Source: Maricaulis sp036231565 (lineage in GTDB: Bacteria > Pseudomonadota > Alphaproteobacteria > Caulobacterales > Maricaulaceae). Taken from it: a DNA stretch of 64,000 nt. The stretch's first letter is position 1. Every line of letters begins with the position of its first letter. Below the pieces are notes generated by a model, which did no database searches, was not told the origin of the DNA, and was given only the letters and a program-made list of their open reading frames with translations. The stretch spans positions 39,109 to 103,108 of the forward strand of contig JAZAHA010000034.1 of the NCBI GenBank assembly GCA_036231565.1, given 5' to 3'. Both the position numbers and the translations under genes were made by a program. Positions 1 through 9,877 of this stretch are shown here, piece after piece.

Positions 1-1
1 T

Positions 2-988
2 CCGCCACGCCTCTCCGACCTCGACGCCTTGCTGGCAGAACTGGGCCAGAGGGTTCAAGCGAATGCCGCTTGGCGGTCTGTGCGGGTCCAGGTGAGCCGG
101 GATGCCCGGCATGTCCAACTCAACCTGTACGGTGTGACGGGAGATTTCCGGGTCGAGGCGGACATGGAGCTGGCCGCCGGGCGCGTCATGACTCCCCGGG
201 AAGCCAATGGCGACAGTCGCATCTGCATGCTCGGCGCCGGCAGTCATGCGCGCCTGTTTCCGCTTGGATTCTTTCACGGACAATCGATCAGCGTCAACGG
301 TATGCGTTGCCAGGTAATCGGTGCCTTTCTTCCGGCGACCAGCCGTATGGCTGACCGCTATGCCGACGCCGTCATCGTGCCTTTCAAGGCGGCGGCGCGA
401 TATTTCGAATCTCCCCGGCATCTCGGTCCCGACGAGGCGAGCCAGCTCACCATCGTGCTTCGCGACGGCCACCCCCTGTATGAAAGCCGTGCCATCGCCG
501 ACCGGGTGATGCGACAGCGCTATGGCGTGCCCCTCACACAGCCTCCACCTTTCGAATTCGCCGATCCGCTCGCATCACTGCAGGCGGTCAATGCCCAGCG
601 CCGGTCGCTGGCACGCCTGCTCCTTGCCGTGGCCGCAACGTCGCTGGCAGCCGGCACGATCGGCTATGCCGCCGCGGCCCTTTCCGCAACGGACAGCCGC
701 CGCCGGGACTTCGCGCTGCAGATGATGAGCGGCGCCCGGCGAACCGACATCCTGCTCCAGGTCATCGTCGAAGGAACGATTCTGGGTGCGGCAGGTGCCA
801 TGGCAGCCATTTTGCTGGCCAGGATAGCCGGAAACCTCCTGTCGGACCTCGCGCACATTCCCGTCGCCTTCAACGTATCGACCATTGTCCTGGCGGCCCT
901 GACGGGCGTGTTCGCCGGCACGATAGCGGCAATTGTCCCGGCCTGGCGCGCGGCCAACGGGCAACCGGCCGGTGTTGCGCGCCAATAG
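2..988 (+). CDS. FtsX/MacB-type ABC transporter permease, 5' end outside window
   Basis: The reading frame is open from the first bases of the window, so this is the C-terminal part (about 328 residues) of a longer protein. The visible part starts with a soluble, MacB-like extracytoplasmic domain (roughly the first 195 residues here). A hydrophobic segment follows the RRSLARLLL sequence. Two more hydrophobic segments lie near the C-terminus, around GTILGAAGAMAAILLA and STIVLAALTGVFAGTI. The cytoplasmic loop between them (RRRDFALQMMSGARRTDIL) is the typical FtsX-family coupling loop that contacts an ATPase subunit. Such permeases export lipoproteins, peptides or drugs; the substrate cannot be told. 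The partner ATPase is probably upstream, outside the window. A TTG at 29 is an internal codon rather than a likely start. Family is fairly sure, role is not. Confidence 0.8.
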   Translation, partial: PPRLSDLDALLAELGQRVQANAAWRSVRVQVSRDARHVQLNLYGVTGDFRVEADMELAAGRVMTPREANGDSRICMLGAGSHARLFPLGFFHGQSISVNGMRCQVIGAFLPATSRMADRYADAVIVPFKAAARYFESPRHLGPDEASQLTIVLRDGHPLYESRAIADRVMRQRYGVPLTQPPPFEFADPLASLQAVNAQRRSLARLLLAVAATSLAAGTIGYAAAALSATDSRRRDFALQMMSGARRTDILLQVIVEGTILGAAGAMAAILLARIAGNLLSDLAHIPVAFNVSTIVLAALTGVFAGTIAAIVPAWRAANGQPAGVARQ

Positions 989-990
989 AC

Positions 991-2469
991 CTATACGCCG
1001 ATATCTGGCTTGTTCCGCGCGCCCCACCACAGCACTGCCAGCGCCGGCAGCCAGGGCAGGATGCGCTCGGCCGGATCTCCGGGCGCCCTCGCCCAGTCGC
1101 CCAGCATTGCCATGACACCCGACAGACTGTCTGCGCCGATGGCCCCCAGGGCGTTGAAGAACACCGTCAGGCCGAAGCCGAGGCACATCGCCGTCCCGAT
1201 GGCCCAGGCTTTCGGTTCCAGGCCCAGAACCCGCACCACGATGATCGGACCGAAGGCGGCGCCGAGGGCCGACCAGGCGAAGAGCACACGGGCAAAGATC
1301 GTCGCAGGCAGGCTCAGCGTCATCCAGACGGCAACACCGGCGATCACGGCCATGACAATGCGCGAAACCAGCACTTCCTTGCCGGCAAAGCGCCGCGAGA
1401 GACGCATGTCGTGGGAGACGGCGGCGGAGGCCGAGAGCAGGATCGAGTCGACCGTCGACATCACCGCCGACAGGACAGCCGCGATGACCAGGCCAGCCAG
1501 TACCGGCGGCAGGAGCTGGTCTGCCAGCGTATAGAACAGGGCCTCGCCATCGGCTGCCCCGCCGACAATGGCCCGTCCGGCCAGGCCCAGTATCGTCATG
1601 CCGCTGAACACGGCGATCGCCCAGACGATGGCAATGGTGAAACCGCGCATGCGCGCGCGCTCATCCTTCACCGCCATCAGGCGCGAGATCAGTTGCGGCT
1701 GGCCCATCGCATTGACGCCCACGCCCCACACGCCAAGGACAAATCCGATCAGCACGAAACCGGCATGCCCGCCGGTGATGTCGAGATAGCCGTCCGGAGC
1801 GGTGGCCGAGAGCGCGTCTGCGATACCGCCGAAACCGCCCGCGGCGATCAGCGCCGTCACCGGCAGCGCCACAGCGACCACGGCCATCAGCGCGCCCTGC
1901 AGCATGTCGGTCACACTGACCGCCCAGAAACCACCGAGCAGCGAATAGAGCAGGACGATGGCTGCGCCGATCAGAACGGATTCGGTGACACCCAGGCCGA
2001 ACTGGGTCTCGAAGGCGACCGCGGCGGCGCCAAACTGGGCCGCGATATAGAAGATGAAGCAGAACAGGATGAAGACTGATGCCAGAATGCCGATCATGGC
2101 CCGCGCGCGATCAGCCAGCCCGGCCGTCAGGAAGTCCGTCGGGGTGACATGGCCGCGCTCGGCGGTTTCCGCCCGCAAGCGGCGGCCGAAGAACAGCCAG
2201 ACGGCGATATAACCGCCCCAGATGCCCGGCACCATCCACAGCGCCGAGAGGCCGCTGGCATAGACGAAGCCGGAAAAGCCCAGCAGCACCCAGGCCGAGG
2301 ATGTCGAGGCGGCATAGGACAGGCCTGCCACCCAGGCGCCCAGACCCTGGCTCGCCAGGAAGAAATCGCCTTCGGTGCGATTACGCCGCGAAGCCCAGAC
2401 ACCGACGCCGACCAGGACCAGCTTGTAGGCAATCAGCGTCACCAGAACGATCAGATTATCCCCGTTCAT
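991..2469 (-). CDS. putP: Sodium/solute symporter, PutP (Na+/proline) type
   Basis: A 492-residue, very hydrophobic protein of the solute:sodium symporter family, with about 13 membrane helices, close to the usual PutP length. Motifs typical of the proline branch include GGFWAVSVTDMLQG in the middle and VMSTVDSILLSASAAVSHD in the C-terminal half; the latter holds Ser/Thr residues of the Na+ site in PutP. Its role would be Na+-driven uptake of proline or a related osmolyte or nutrient across the inner membrane. The ATG at 2469 was chosen because GGGGAGGG lies just upstream; a longer in-frame extension to 2520 has no such site. It converges on the permease at 2-988, with two bases between the stops. 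Substrate specificity is inferred from motif resemblance only. Confidence 0.85.
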   Translation of the reverse strand: MNGDNLIVLVTLIAYKLVLVGVGVWASRRNRTEGDFFLASQGLGAWVAGLSYAASTSSAWVLLGFSGFVYASGLSALWMVPGIWGGYIAVWLFFGRRLRAETAERGHVTPTDFLTAGLADRARAMIGILASVFILFCFIFYIAAQFGAAAVAFETQFGLGVTESVLIGAAIVLLYSLLGGFWAVSVTDMLQGALMAVVAVALPVTALIAAGGFGGIADALSATAPDGYLDITGGHAGFVLIGFVLGVWGVGVNAMGQPQLISRLMAVKDERARMRGFTIAIVWAIAVFSGMTILGLAGRAIVGGAADGEALFYTLADQLLPPVLAGLVIAAVLSAVMSTVDSILLSASAAVSHDMRLSRRFAGKEVLVSRIVMAVIAGVAVWMTLSLPATIFARVLFAWSALGAAFGPIIVVRVLGLEPKAWAIGTAMCLGFGLTVFFNALGAIGADSLSGVMAMLGDWARAPGDPAERILPWLPALAVLWWGARNKPDIGV

Positions 2470-2613
2470 CCTGCCCTCCCCGGCAAGATGTGCGGCGCTG
2501 GCGCAAAACGCAGCCCGCACATTTCAACTCCCCCGTGAGCCGGTTTAAGCTGGTTTGCAAGCCAGTACAAAGCCGCCGGCCGGCGGCGTTCCTTATTGAC
2601 TGCAACAGGCCCG

Positions 2614-3419
2614 ATGGAAACCGAACCGCTCCTGATCCGGCATGATGGCGATATCGCCGAACTCGTGCTCAACCGCCCGGGCAAGCGCAACGCCTTTACC
2701 GAAGCCATGTGGGCCGGCCTGCCGGACCTGCTCGACACGCTGGCCGAGCGCTGCCGCGTGCTGATCGTGCGCGGCCAGGGCGACCATTTTGCCTCCGGCG
2801 CCGATATCTCCGAGTTCGAGGAGATCTACGCCACCCGCGAGCGCGGCGAGGCCTATTCGGCCAGCATTGCCCGCGCCCTCGATGCGCTGGCCGAATTCCC
2901 CCATCCCACCATCGCGATGATCCGCGGCTCCTGCATCGGCGGCGGCTGCGGCCTGGCCCTGGCCTGCGATCTGCGCTTTGCCGACGACACGGCGCGCATC
3001 GCCATCACGCCCGCCAAGATGGGACTGCTCTACCCGTTCAACGACACCAAGCGGCTCGTCGATGCGGTTGGCGGATCGATGGCGAAGGACATGCTGTTTT
3101 CCGCGCGCCAGCTCGACGCGGCCGAGGCGGAGCGCGCCGGCCTGTTGGACCGGCGCTTCGAACCGGCGCGGCTGGAGCCGGAAACGCGCGCCTACTGCAC
3201 GCGTCTTCTGGACATGTCGCCCCTGTCGGCGACATACACCAAGAAGATGATTTCACGCGTCCTGGAAGGCCAGGACCATGACACGGACGAAACCCGCGCC
3301 TGGTTCGCCAACGCCTTTACCAGTGCGGATTTCAAGGAGGGCTATCGCGCCTTCCTCGACAAGCGAAAACCGGACTTCTCGCAAGGAGGAGCCGACATCC
3401 ACAAGGGGACGGACGAGCC

Positions 3420-3423
<4 letters not shown>
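2614..3423 (+). CDS. Enoyl-CoA hydratase/isomerase (crotonase) family protein with atypical active site
   Basis: A 269-residue crotonase-fold protein. The oxyanion-hole segments are present: HFASGADISEF near residue 60-70 and GSCIGGGCGLALACDL near 104-119. However, the two catalytic glutamates of true hydratases appear replaced. The GGGCE position reads GGGCG, and the following P-E position reads TPAKMG. This suggests another crotonase reaction (decarboxylation, isomerisation or hydrolysis of a CoA thioester) rather than simple hydration. It overlaps the next gene by four bases (ATGA), so the two are probably co-translated and act on related acyl-CoA intermediates. The ATG at 2614 is taken as start; a TTG at 2596 adds six residues. 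Family certain, reaction unknown. Confidence 0.85.
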
Positions 3424-4640
<1,217 letters not shown>

Positions 4641-4672
4641 GCGTCTGCCACTGTCCTGCTCCGCGATGACAA

Positions 4673-4703
4673 GAAAGGGCGCGCCGAGACGCGCCCTTTC
4701 TTC
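4673..4703 (+). terminator. Rho-independent terminator between convergent genes
   Basis: A perfect 11-bp stem (4673-4683 with 4690-4700) encloses a six-base loop and is followed by TTCGTTC. It lies 32 bases after the gcdH stop and 17 bases before the end of the opposite-strand gene at 4721. As the stem starts GAAAG and ends CTTTC, it may act in both directions, but the T-run is short. Confidence 0.8.
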
Positions 4704-4720
4704 GTTCAACGCCTGGGCGA

Positions 4721-5056
4721 TCAATAATCGTCGCAGTCACCGGGCATGATTTCCCAGACACCGCCGATCTCGCAGATCACGGCGATGCACTCCCCTGTGA
4801 AGGGCGAATACTGGTACCAGCAATTGTCCGGCAGCAGCGAGTCCCGGCCCGCCTCCGTCAGGATGGCGTCGATTTCCCTCGCCGACAGGCGGTGTTGCAC
4901 CGTCGTGATCTTTACCGGCTCGCCGGCGAACACGGCCGGTTCGGAGATTGCGGGACCGGTCTGGTCGGGGGTTTCAGCCCCGTCGGCCAGAGCGGCAGCC
5001 CCGAGACCTGCCGCCGCGAGCATGGAGGCCAGAAGGCCGAGACGCGTCTTGAACAT
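4721..5056 (-). CDS. Small secreted protein, function unknown
   Basis: A 111-residue protein with an N-terminal signal peptide (MFKTRLGLLASMLAAAGLGA, cleavage likely after ALA around residue 24). The mature part of about 85 residues has three cysteines in the last 35 residues (CWYQYS, GECIAVICEIGG) plus one in the final GDCDDY, so disulphides in the periplasm are plausible. The start is set by AGGAGGG eight bases before the ATG at 5056; the frame is open further upstream but without a ribosome site. I do not recognise the family. It is a single gene, convergent with gcdH across a shared terminator. Confidence 0.7.
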   Translation of the reverse strand: MFKTRLGLLASMLAAAGLGAAALADGAETPDQTGPAISEPAVFAGEPVKITTVQHRLSAREIDAILTEAGRDSLLPDNCWYQYSPFTGECIAVICEIGGVWEIMPGDCDDY

Positions 5057-5249
5057 GGTATCCCTCCTCACGATAACGAAGACCGGAACCTTCGCGCGCC
5101 AGGCGAGAAAAAGCAATTCAGGATAGTTGGAAATATTGAAACACCCTAAGGAGGTTTTCCTTCGCGATGTATGGGTCAGATGTACCGGGATGCACACCAG
5201 CCGCACCTCGCACTTGATGCCCCGCTCCGCGCCCTTTAAACCGGCACGT

Positions 5250-5340
5250 GGAGAGGTGGCCGAGTGGTCGAAGGCGCTCCCCTGCTAAGGGAGTATACGT
5301 CAAAAGCGTATCGTGGGTTCGAATCCCATCCTCTCCGCCA
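5250..5340 (+). tRNA. tRNA-Ser (anticodon GCT)
   Basis: A 91-base class II tRNA. Acceptor arms GGAGAGG (5250-5256) and CCTCTCC (5330-5336) pair fully, with G as discriminator and an encoded CCA. The anticodon stem is CTCCC/GGGAG with loop CTGCTAA, so the anticodon is GCT, reading AGC/AGU serine codons. The long variable arm (around TATACGTCAAAAGCGTA) is as expected for serine, and the T loop GGTTCGAATCC is canonical. Confidence 0.97.
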
Positions 5341-5429
5341 CTCCTTTCATGGCGGAATGGTCAGTCGGCTCAGCGTCCGTAACTGGAACCGCGTCGACGT
5401 GTCGGCGTTGTTTCCGGTGGAGAAACGCA

Positions 5430-5603
5430 ATGCCCGACGACCCGAAATCCTCTGATCGCAAGCGCAACACCCATTCTGCACAGGATGTGCGGCAGGCTGA
5501 GATCAACCTGCGCAAACCCTGGCAGAGATGGGTGTTCTTCGGCGGGCTGGTGGCGGTCGTGCTTGTCATCGCCATCGCCACACTGGCATCGCGGACCGGC
5601 TGA
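5430..5603 (+). CDS. Short single-pass membrane protein, unknown function
   Basis: A 57-residue protein: a charged N-terminal part of about 32 residues, then one hydrophobic helix (VFFGGLVAVVLVIAIATLA), and only a few residues after it. GGTGGAG lies eight bases before the ATG at 5430. No family is recognised. It begins 89 bases after the tRNA and could share its transcript, but nothing proves this. Small size keeps confidence moderate. Confidence 0.55.
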   Translation: MPDDPKSSDRKRNTHSAQDVRQAEINLRKPWQRWVFFGGLVAVVLVIAIATLASRTG

Positions 5604-5635
5604 CCGGGCGCGACACCTGCCGCGCAACCGCCGTG

Positions 5636-6064
5636 TCACTGCTGGCTGTGCAGCCCGCCCTGTTCGCTGACCGCGCGAAATGCGGCTTCGCCGGCCCGGC
5701 CGTCGGCCCGGGCGATATCACCCAGCGAGACGATACCGACCAGACGCTTGTCGCTGTCGACGACAGGCAGACGGCGCACCTTCTGCTCGGCCATGTTGCT
5801 GGCGACACTCTCCAGCGCATCGTCTTCATAGCAGTAGAGGATTTCCGGGCTCATCGCTTCGCGGGCCGGTGTGTCCGGTCCGCGACCTGCGGCCACGGCG
5901 CGCACAACGATATCGCGATCGGTGATCACGCCGACCAGGCGATCATTCTCGCCGAGCGGGATGACGCCACTGTCGAGCTGACGCATTCGCGTCGCGATGG
6001 CGGAGATCGGCTCCTCGGGCGAGGACACGTCGACCGTACGGCTCATGCATTGCGAGATTTTCAT
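5636..6064 (-). CDS. Tandem CBS-domain protein
   Basis: A 142-residue protein made only of two CBS motifs, which together form one Bateman module. The first half contains IPLGENDRLVGVITDRDIVVRAVA and the second VRRLPVVDSDKRLVGIVSLGDIA; both carry the usual G-x-[IV]-[ST]-x-x-D-[IL] signature. Such stand-alone modules bind adenine nucleotides or SAM and act as energy or redox sensors on partner proteins. The ATG at 6064 has GGAG seven bases upstream. It lies 134 bases downstream of egtD on the same strand, so it may be transcribed with the ergothioneine genes. A functional link is not shown by sequence. Confidence 0.88.
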   Translation of the reverse strand: MKISQCMSRTVDVSSPEEPISAIATRMRQLDSGVIPLGENDRLVGVITDRDIVVRAVAAGRGPDTPAREAMSPEILYCYEDDALESVASNMAEQKVRRLPVVDSDKRLVGIVSLGDIARADGRAGEAAFRAVSEQGGLHSQQ

Positions 6065-6198
6065 AGCTGGCTCCTTCATTGCCGGAGCCGGGTGGAACGA
6101 GGCGGACGGTTTGCGGCCGCTCTGAAGCGCTCCGGCATGAATGCAACGGCACCGCACGGGCATTCGTTCCGGCTGCCCGGCGGTCGGACAGCCGCCCG

Positions 6199-7110
6199 TC
6201 AGCGCCGTTCCAGCAGCAGCACCGAGAACAGATCGCTCGCATCGCGATAATTCTCGGCAACGCGCCACAGGCTGGCGGCCAGCAGGCGCTCGATCTGCGC
6301 CGTGTCGAACTTGCGGGAATTCTCCGTGTGGATGGTTTCGCCAGCCGCAAAGTCGAAGCGCTTGCCGCCGATCGTTACGCGCTGGTCGGCGAGGCTGACG
6401 AGATGCATCTCCATCCGGCTTTGCGTCTCGTTCCAGCGCGCTTCGTGGCGGAAATTGTCCAGGTCGAAATCGGCGCCCAGTTCCCGGTTGAGGCGGACCA
6501 GGAGGTTGAGGTTGAAATCCGCGGTCACGCCCTGGGCGTCGTCATAGGCCGGGATCAGGATGTCCGGACTTTTCTTCAGATCGACACCCAGCACCAGAAG
6601 CCCGTCCGGCCCCAGCTCCTCGGCGGCCCCGTTCAGGAAAGTCTCGATGTCGGCATCGTCCAGATTGCCGATGGTGGAACCGGGGAAAAAGCCGACACGG
6701 CGCGCCCGCGGGTCGATGTCCGGCAGTGGCGGCGGGACCAGGAAATTGCCCACGACAGGATGGATGGGCAGTTCGGGATAATCCTGCTGCAGCAGCGGCT
6801 TCGTCTTGGCCAGCATGTCGTCGGACACGTCGATCGGCACATAGCCGGCCAGCGCCTCAAGGGCGTCGAGCAGGATCCGCGTCTTCACCGAAGCCCCGGC
6901 ACCGTATTCGACCAGAACTGCGCCCTCGCCGATCCGCCGCGACAGATCCGGCGCAGCGGCGGTGAGGATCGCGGTCTCGGTGCGTGTTGGGTAGTATTCC
7001 GGCAGAGCCGTAATGTCCTCGAACAGATCCGAGCCGCGCGCATCGTAGAGCAGGCGCGAGGGCAGCGTTTTCTGGCGGCCGGAAAGGCCTTCGAGAACAT
7101 CGTCCAGCAT
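6199..7110 (-). CDS. egtD: L-histidine N-alpha-methyltransferase EgtD
   Basis: A 303-residue SAM-dependent methyltransferase of the EgtD family. Known role: trimethylation of histidine to hercynine, the first step of ergothioneine synthesis in the cytosol. The N-terminus (KTLPSRLLYDARGSDLFEDI, then TALPEYYPTRTE) is diagnostic for this family. VEYGAGASVKTRILLDAL is the SAM-binding loop, and FFPGSTIGNL follows as in characterised EgtD. It lies 57 bases downstream of egtB on the same strand, so the two genes form the minimal egtB-egtD operon. Length matches the family (about 320). No obvious defects. Confidence 0.93.
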   Translation of the reverse strand: MLDDVLEGLSGRQKTLPSRLLYDARGSDLFEDITALPEYYPTRTETAILTAAAPDLSRRIGEGAVLVEYGAGASVKTRILLDALEALAGYVPIDVSDDMLAKTKPLLQQDYPELPIHPVVGNFLVPPPLPDIDPRARRVGFFPGSTIGNLDDADIETFLNGAAEELGPDGLLVLGVDLKKSPDILIPAYDDAQGVTADFNLNLLVRLNRELGADFDLDNFRHEARWNETQSRMEMHLVSLADQRVTIGGKRFDFAAGETIHTENSRKFDTAQIERLLAASLWRVAENYRDASDLFSVLLLERR

Positions 7111-7167
7111 GATTTCTCCGCTTGGGGTGTCTGGGGTGAGAACGGGAGGCGGGATGGCCCGGCCGCG

Positions 7168-8445
7168 TCAGCGTGTGTCGCGGGCCAGCCGGAGGCCCGA
7201 GAATTGCCAGCGTTTCGCCGGGTGAAAGAAATTGCGGTAACCGGGGCGCGCATGGCCCTCGGCCGTGACGCAGGAGGCACCGCGCAACACCATCGTGCCG
7301 CTCATGAATTTGCCGTTGTATTCGCCGATCGCGCCGTCCGGCGGGCGATAGCCGGGATAGGCCGCAAAGGCGCTGGACGTCCATTCCCAGACATCGGCAT
7401 AGAGCCCGTCCAGCGCGCCTGGCACCGCCGTCCGTGCCGCATGCTCCCATTCCTGCTCGGTCGGCAGGCGGGCTCCGGCCCAGCGGGCGAAGGCGTCGGC
7501 TTCATAGTGGGAGACATGACAGACCGGCGCATCGGGATCGACCGGCTGCGCCCCACGCAGGGTCATCGTGTGCCAGCCGTCCGGTTTGGAGAACCAGTAA
7601 AGCGGCGCCTGCCAGCCTTCGGCCTGGCATTGCGCAAACCCGTCCGACATCCAGAAGGCCGGGCGCGCATAGCCACCATCGGCGATGAATTCGAGCCATT
7701 CCCGATTGGTCACCACACGGTTGGCCAGTTCGAACGGGTAGAGCCGGACCTCGTGCACCGGCCCTTCGCAATCATAGTGGAAGCTGTCCGGATCGCTGCC
7801 GATTGCGGCCAGCCCGCCCTCGAACGTCACCCACTGCGCCTCGCCCACGACAGGCTGCGGCTGTGGTGCCGCCGCGTCATAGGCCGGCTTCAGCGGGTTC
7901 TGGGCGAACAGGTGGAGAATGTCGGTCAGGAAGAGTTCCTGGTGCTGTTCCTCATGCGCCAGACCCAGTTCCAGCATGGCAAGCGCCCGTGCGTTTCCGG
8001 CCGACAACAGCGCGTGCATATGCCGGTCGACATGCCGGCGATAGTCGAGCACTGCCTGCAAGGCGGGCCGGGTCAGCATGCCGCGATGCGGCCGGGCATG
8101 CCGGTCGCCGACCGCGTCGTAATAGGAATTGAACAGGAAGGCATAATCGACGTCGAACCGGGCCGCCTCGCCACGCTCCGGGGCGATCACGAACTCCTCG
8201 AAGAACCAGCTCGTGTGCGCCAGATGCCATTTCGCGGGGCTGGCGTCGGGCATCGACTGGACTGTCGCATCGGCATCGCTCAGCGGCGCGGCAAGCGCCA
8301 CGGTCCGGCCGCGCACCCGGGCGAACCTGTCGACCGCACCACCGGCCGCCGGCGCCTTTGCCAGTGCCGGTTCACCGGCCGCATCGGCACCCGGCCGCAG
8401 GGCCTGGATACGGTCTTCGATCGTCTCGGAGATGTCGTGTGCCAT
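7168..8445 (-). CDS. egtB: Sulfoxide synthase EgtB (non-haem iron, ergothioneine pathway)
   Basis: A 425-residue protein with an N-terminal DinB-like domain and a C-terminal formylglycine-generating-enzyme-like domain. EgtB joins hercynine to gamma-glutamylcysteine or cysteine using O2 and Fe(II). Likely iron ligands are the His in WHLAHTSWFFEE (about residue 77) and the two in HEEQHQE (about 164 and 168). The C-terminal domain has ARLPTEQEWEHAAR and the closing RNFFHPAKRWQFSGLRLARD, both typical. ATG 8445 is preferred because GGAG lies six bases upstream; a GTG at 8502 would add 19 residues, but its purine run touches the codon. First gene of the egtB-egtD pair. Whether it prefers cysteine or gamma-glutamylcysteine cannot be read. 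Confidence 0.93.
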   Translation of the reverse strand: MAHDISETIEDRIQALRPGADAAGEPALAKAPAAGGAVDRFARVRGRTVALAAPLSDADATVQSMPDASPAKWHLAHTSWFFEEFVIAPERGEAARFDVDYAFLFNSYYDAVGDRHARPHRGMLTRPALQAVLDYRRHVDRHMHALLSAGNARALAMLELGLAHEEQHQELFLTDILHLFAQNPLKPAYDAAAPQPQPVVGEAQWVTFEGGLAAIGSDPDSFHYDCEGPVHEVRLYPFELANRVVTNREWLEFIADGGYARPAFWMSDGFAQCQAEGWQAPLYWFSKPDGWHTMTLRGAQPVDPDAPVCHVSHYEADAFARWAGARLPTEQEWEHAARTAVPGALDGLYADVWEWTSSAFAAYPGYRPPDGAIGEYNGKFMSGTMVLRGASCVTAEGHARPGYRNFFHPAKRWQFSGLRLARDTR

Positions 8446-8688
8446 CGCCTGCTCCGTCGCGCTCGTTGCGTCCGCATAGCGGAGCGCCGGAGGGATATCC
8501 ACCCCCTTGCAGGCCGCGATGCCGGGATCGGTCTACACAAACAGGTGAGGTCCCAGCATGCAACCGCAACCTCCCGAAAACCGGGCCTTGATCGGCCCGT
8601 CCGGTCATAACGGTGTCAGGAGGTCCCGGTTCCCGGCCCACCGCACGGCATCGTCGCGCCCGCCCGCGAACACCTCTAAACAAAAGGC

Positions 8689-9813
8689 ATGAACACGGAC
8701 GACACTTTCGAGATTTTCCTGGCAACCGCCCCCGGCCTGGAAAGCGCCCTCCTGGCGGAACTGGGCACACGCGGCTTTGCCGGGGGCATAGCCTCAGCGG
8801 GCGGCGTCACCCTGCAAGGCGGTTGGCCGGATGTCTGGCGGGCCAATCTCGTCGTGCGCGGTGCCAGCCGCATCCTGGCCCGCATCGGGGCGTTCCGGGT
8901 CGTCCACCTCGCTCAGCTGGACAAGCTGTCGCGGAAGTTCGACTGGGGCCGGGTCCTGCGCAAGGACGTGCCGGTGCGCGTCGAGGCCAGCTGCCGACGC
9001 TCGAAGATCTATCATGCGGGCGCGGCGGCCCAACGGGTCGAGACCGCGCTGCGCGAAAGCTTCGGCGTGACGGTCGAGGACACGGCGCCGGTCTGCGTGC
9101 GGGTGCGCATCGAGGACAATGTCTGCACGCTCAGCGTCGACACGTCCGGCGAACTCCTGCACCGCCGCGGCCAGAAGGAAGCCGTCGCCAAGGCGCCGAT
9201 GCGCGAGACGCTGGCCGCCCTCTTCCTGCGCCAGTGCGGCTATGAGGGACAGGAAGCGGTACTCGATCCGATGTGCGGCTCGGGCACGTTCGTGATCGAG
9301 GCGGCAGAAATCGCGGCCGGCCTGCCTGCAGGACGTGCGCGTGAGTTTGCCTTCGAGCGATTGGCCACGTTCGATCCTGCTGCGTGGGACGCCCTGAAGT
9401 CTCAAGCTCTTGCCGCAGCATCCCCGCCCGGCAGCTTGCGCTTTACCGGCTCCGACCGCGATGCCGGTGCGATCCGCATGGCCACGGCCAACGCCGCCCG
9501 CGCCGGGGTTGATGGCTGGACGGACTTCTCTCAGTGCCCGGTCGCCGACCTGCAGCGACCTGAAGGACCGCCCGGCCTGGTGATCGTCAATCCGCCCTAT
9601 GGCGGCCGCATCGGCAAGAAGGCTGCGCTCGTGACCCTGCACGGTACGCTCGGCCAGGTCCTGCGCAGCCGGTTTTCCGGCTGGCGCATCGGTCTGATCA
9701 CAACCGATCCCGCGCTGGCGCGCGCCACGCGTCTGCCCTTCGGGCCACCCGGGCGGCCGGTGGATCATGGCGGACTGAAAGTGCGTCTCTACACAACCGG
9801 CACGCTTAAATAG
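8689..9813 (+). CDS. THUMP-domain RNA guanine-N2 methyltransferase, RlmL-type
   Basis: A 374-residue protein with an N-terminal ferredoxin-like/THUMP RNA-binding region (about 8-160) and a Rossmann methyltransferase domain. The SAM motif DPMCGSGTFVIEAA lies near residue 196, and the catalytic motif NPPYGGRIG near 303 is typical of N2-guanine methylation. It resembles the first half of E. coli RlmL (23S rRNA m2G2445) without the fused RlmK domain, as is usual in alphaproteobacteria. It is divergent from egtB with about 240 bases between. Target base is inferred from family only. Confidence 0.87.
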   Translation: MNTDDTFEIFLATAPGLESALLAELGTRGFAGGIASAGGVTLQGGWPDVWRANLVVRGASRILARIGAFRVVHLAQLDKLSRKFDWGRVLRKDVPVRVEASCRRSKIYHAGAAAQRVETALRESFGVTVEDTAPVCVRVRIEDNVCTLSVDTSGELLHRRGQKEAVAKAPMRETLAALFLRQCGYEGQEAVLDPMCGSGTFVIEAAEIAAGLPAGRAREFAFERLATFDPAAWDALKSQALAAASPPGSLRFTGSDRDAGAIRMATANAARAGVDGWTDFSQCPVADLQRPEGPPGLVIVNPPYGGRIGKKAALVTLHGTLGQVLRSRFSGWRIGLITTDPALARATRLPFGPPGRPVDHGGLKVRLYTTGTLK

Positions 9814-9877
9814 TTGCGACTATCTTCCCTGCCCCCGGCCTTGGCGGATAATCTGCCTTGCAAAACGGGAGGGGCGC

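Noticed and set aside
8446..8502. GTG start for egtB adding 19 residues
   Set aside because: The purine run touches the GTG, while the ATG at 8445 has GGAG at normal spacing.
6079..8610. An 843-codon open frame on the plus strand over egtB and egtD
   Set aside because: It has no recognisable motif, is rich in Arg, Gln and His, and runs across two convincing genes and their gap.
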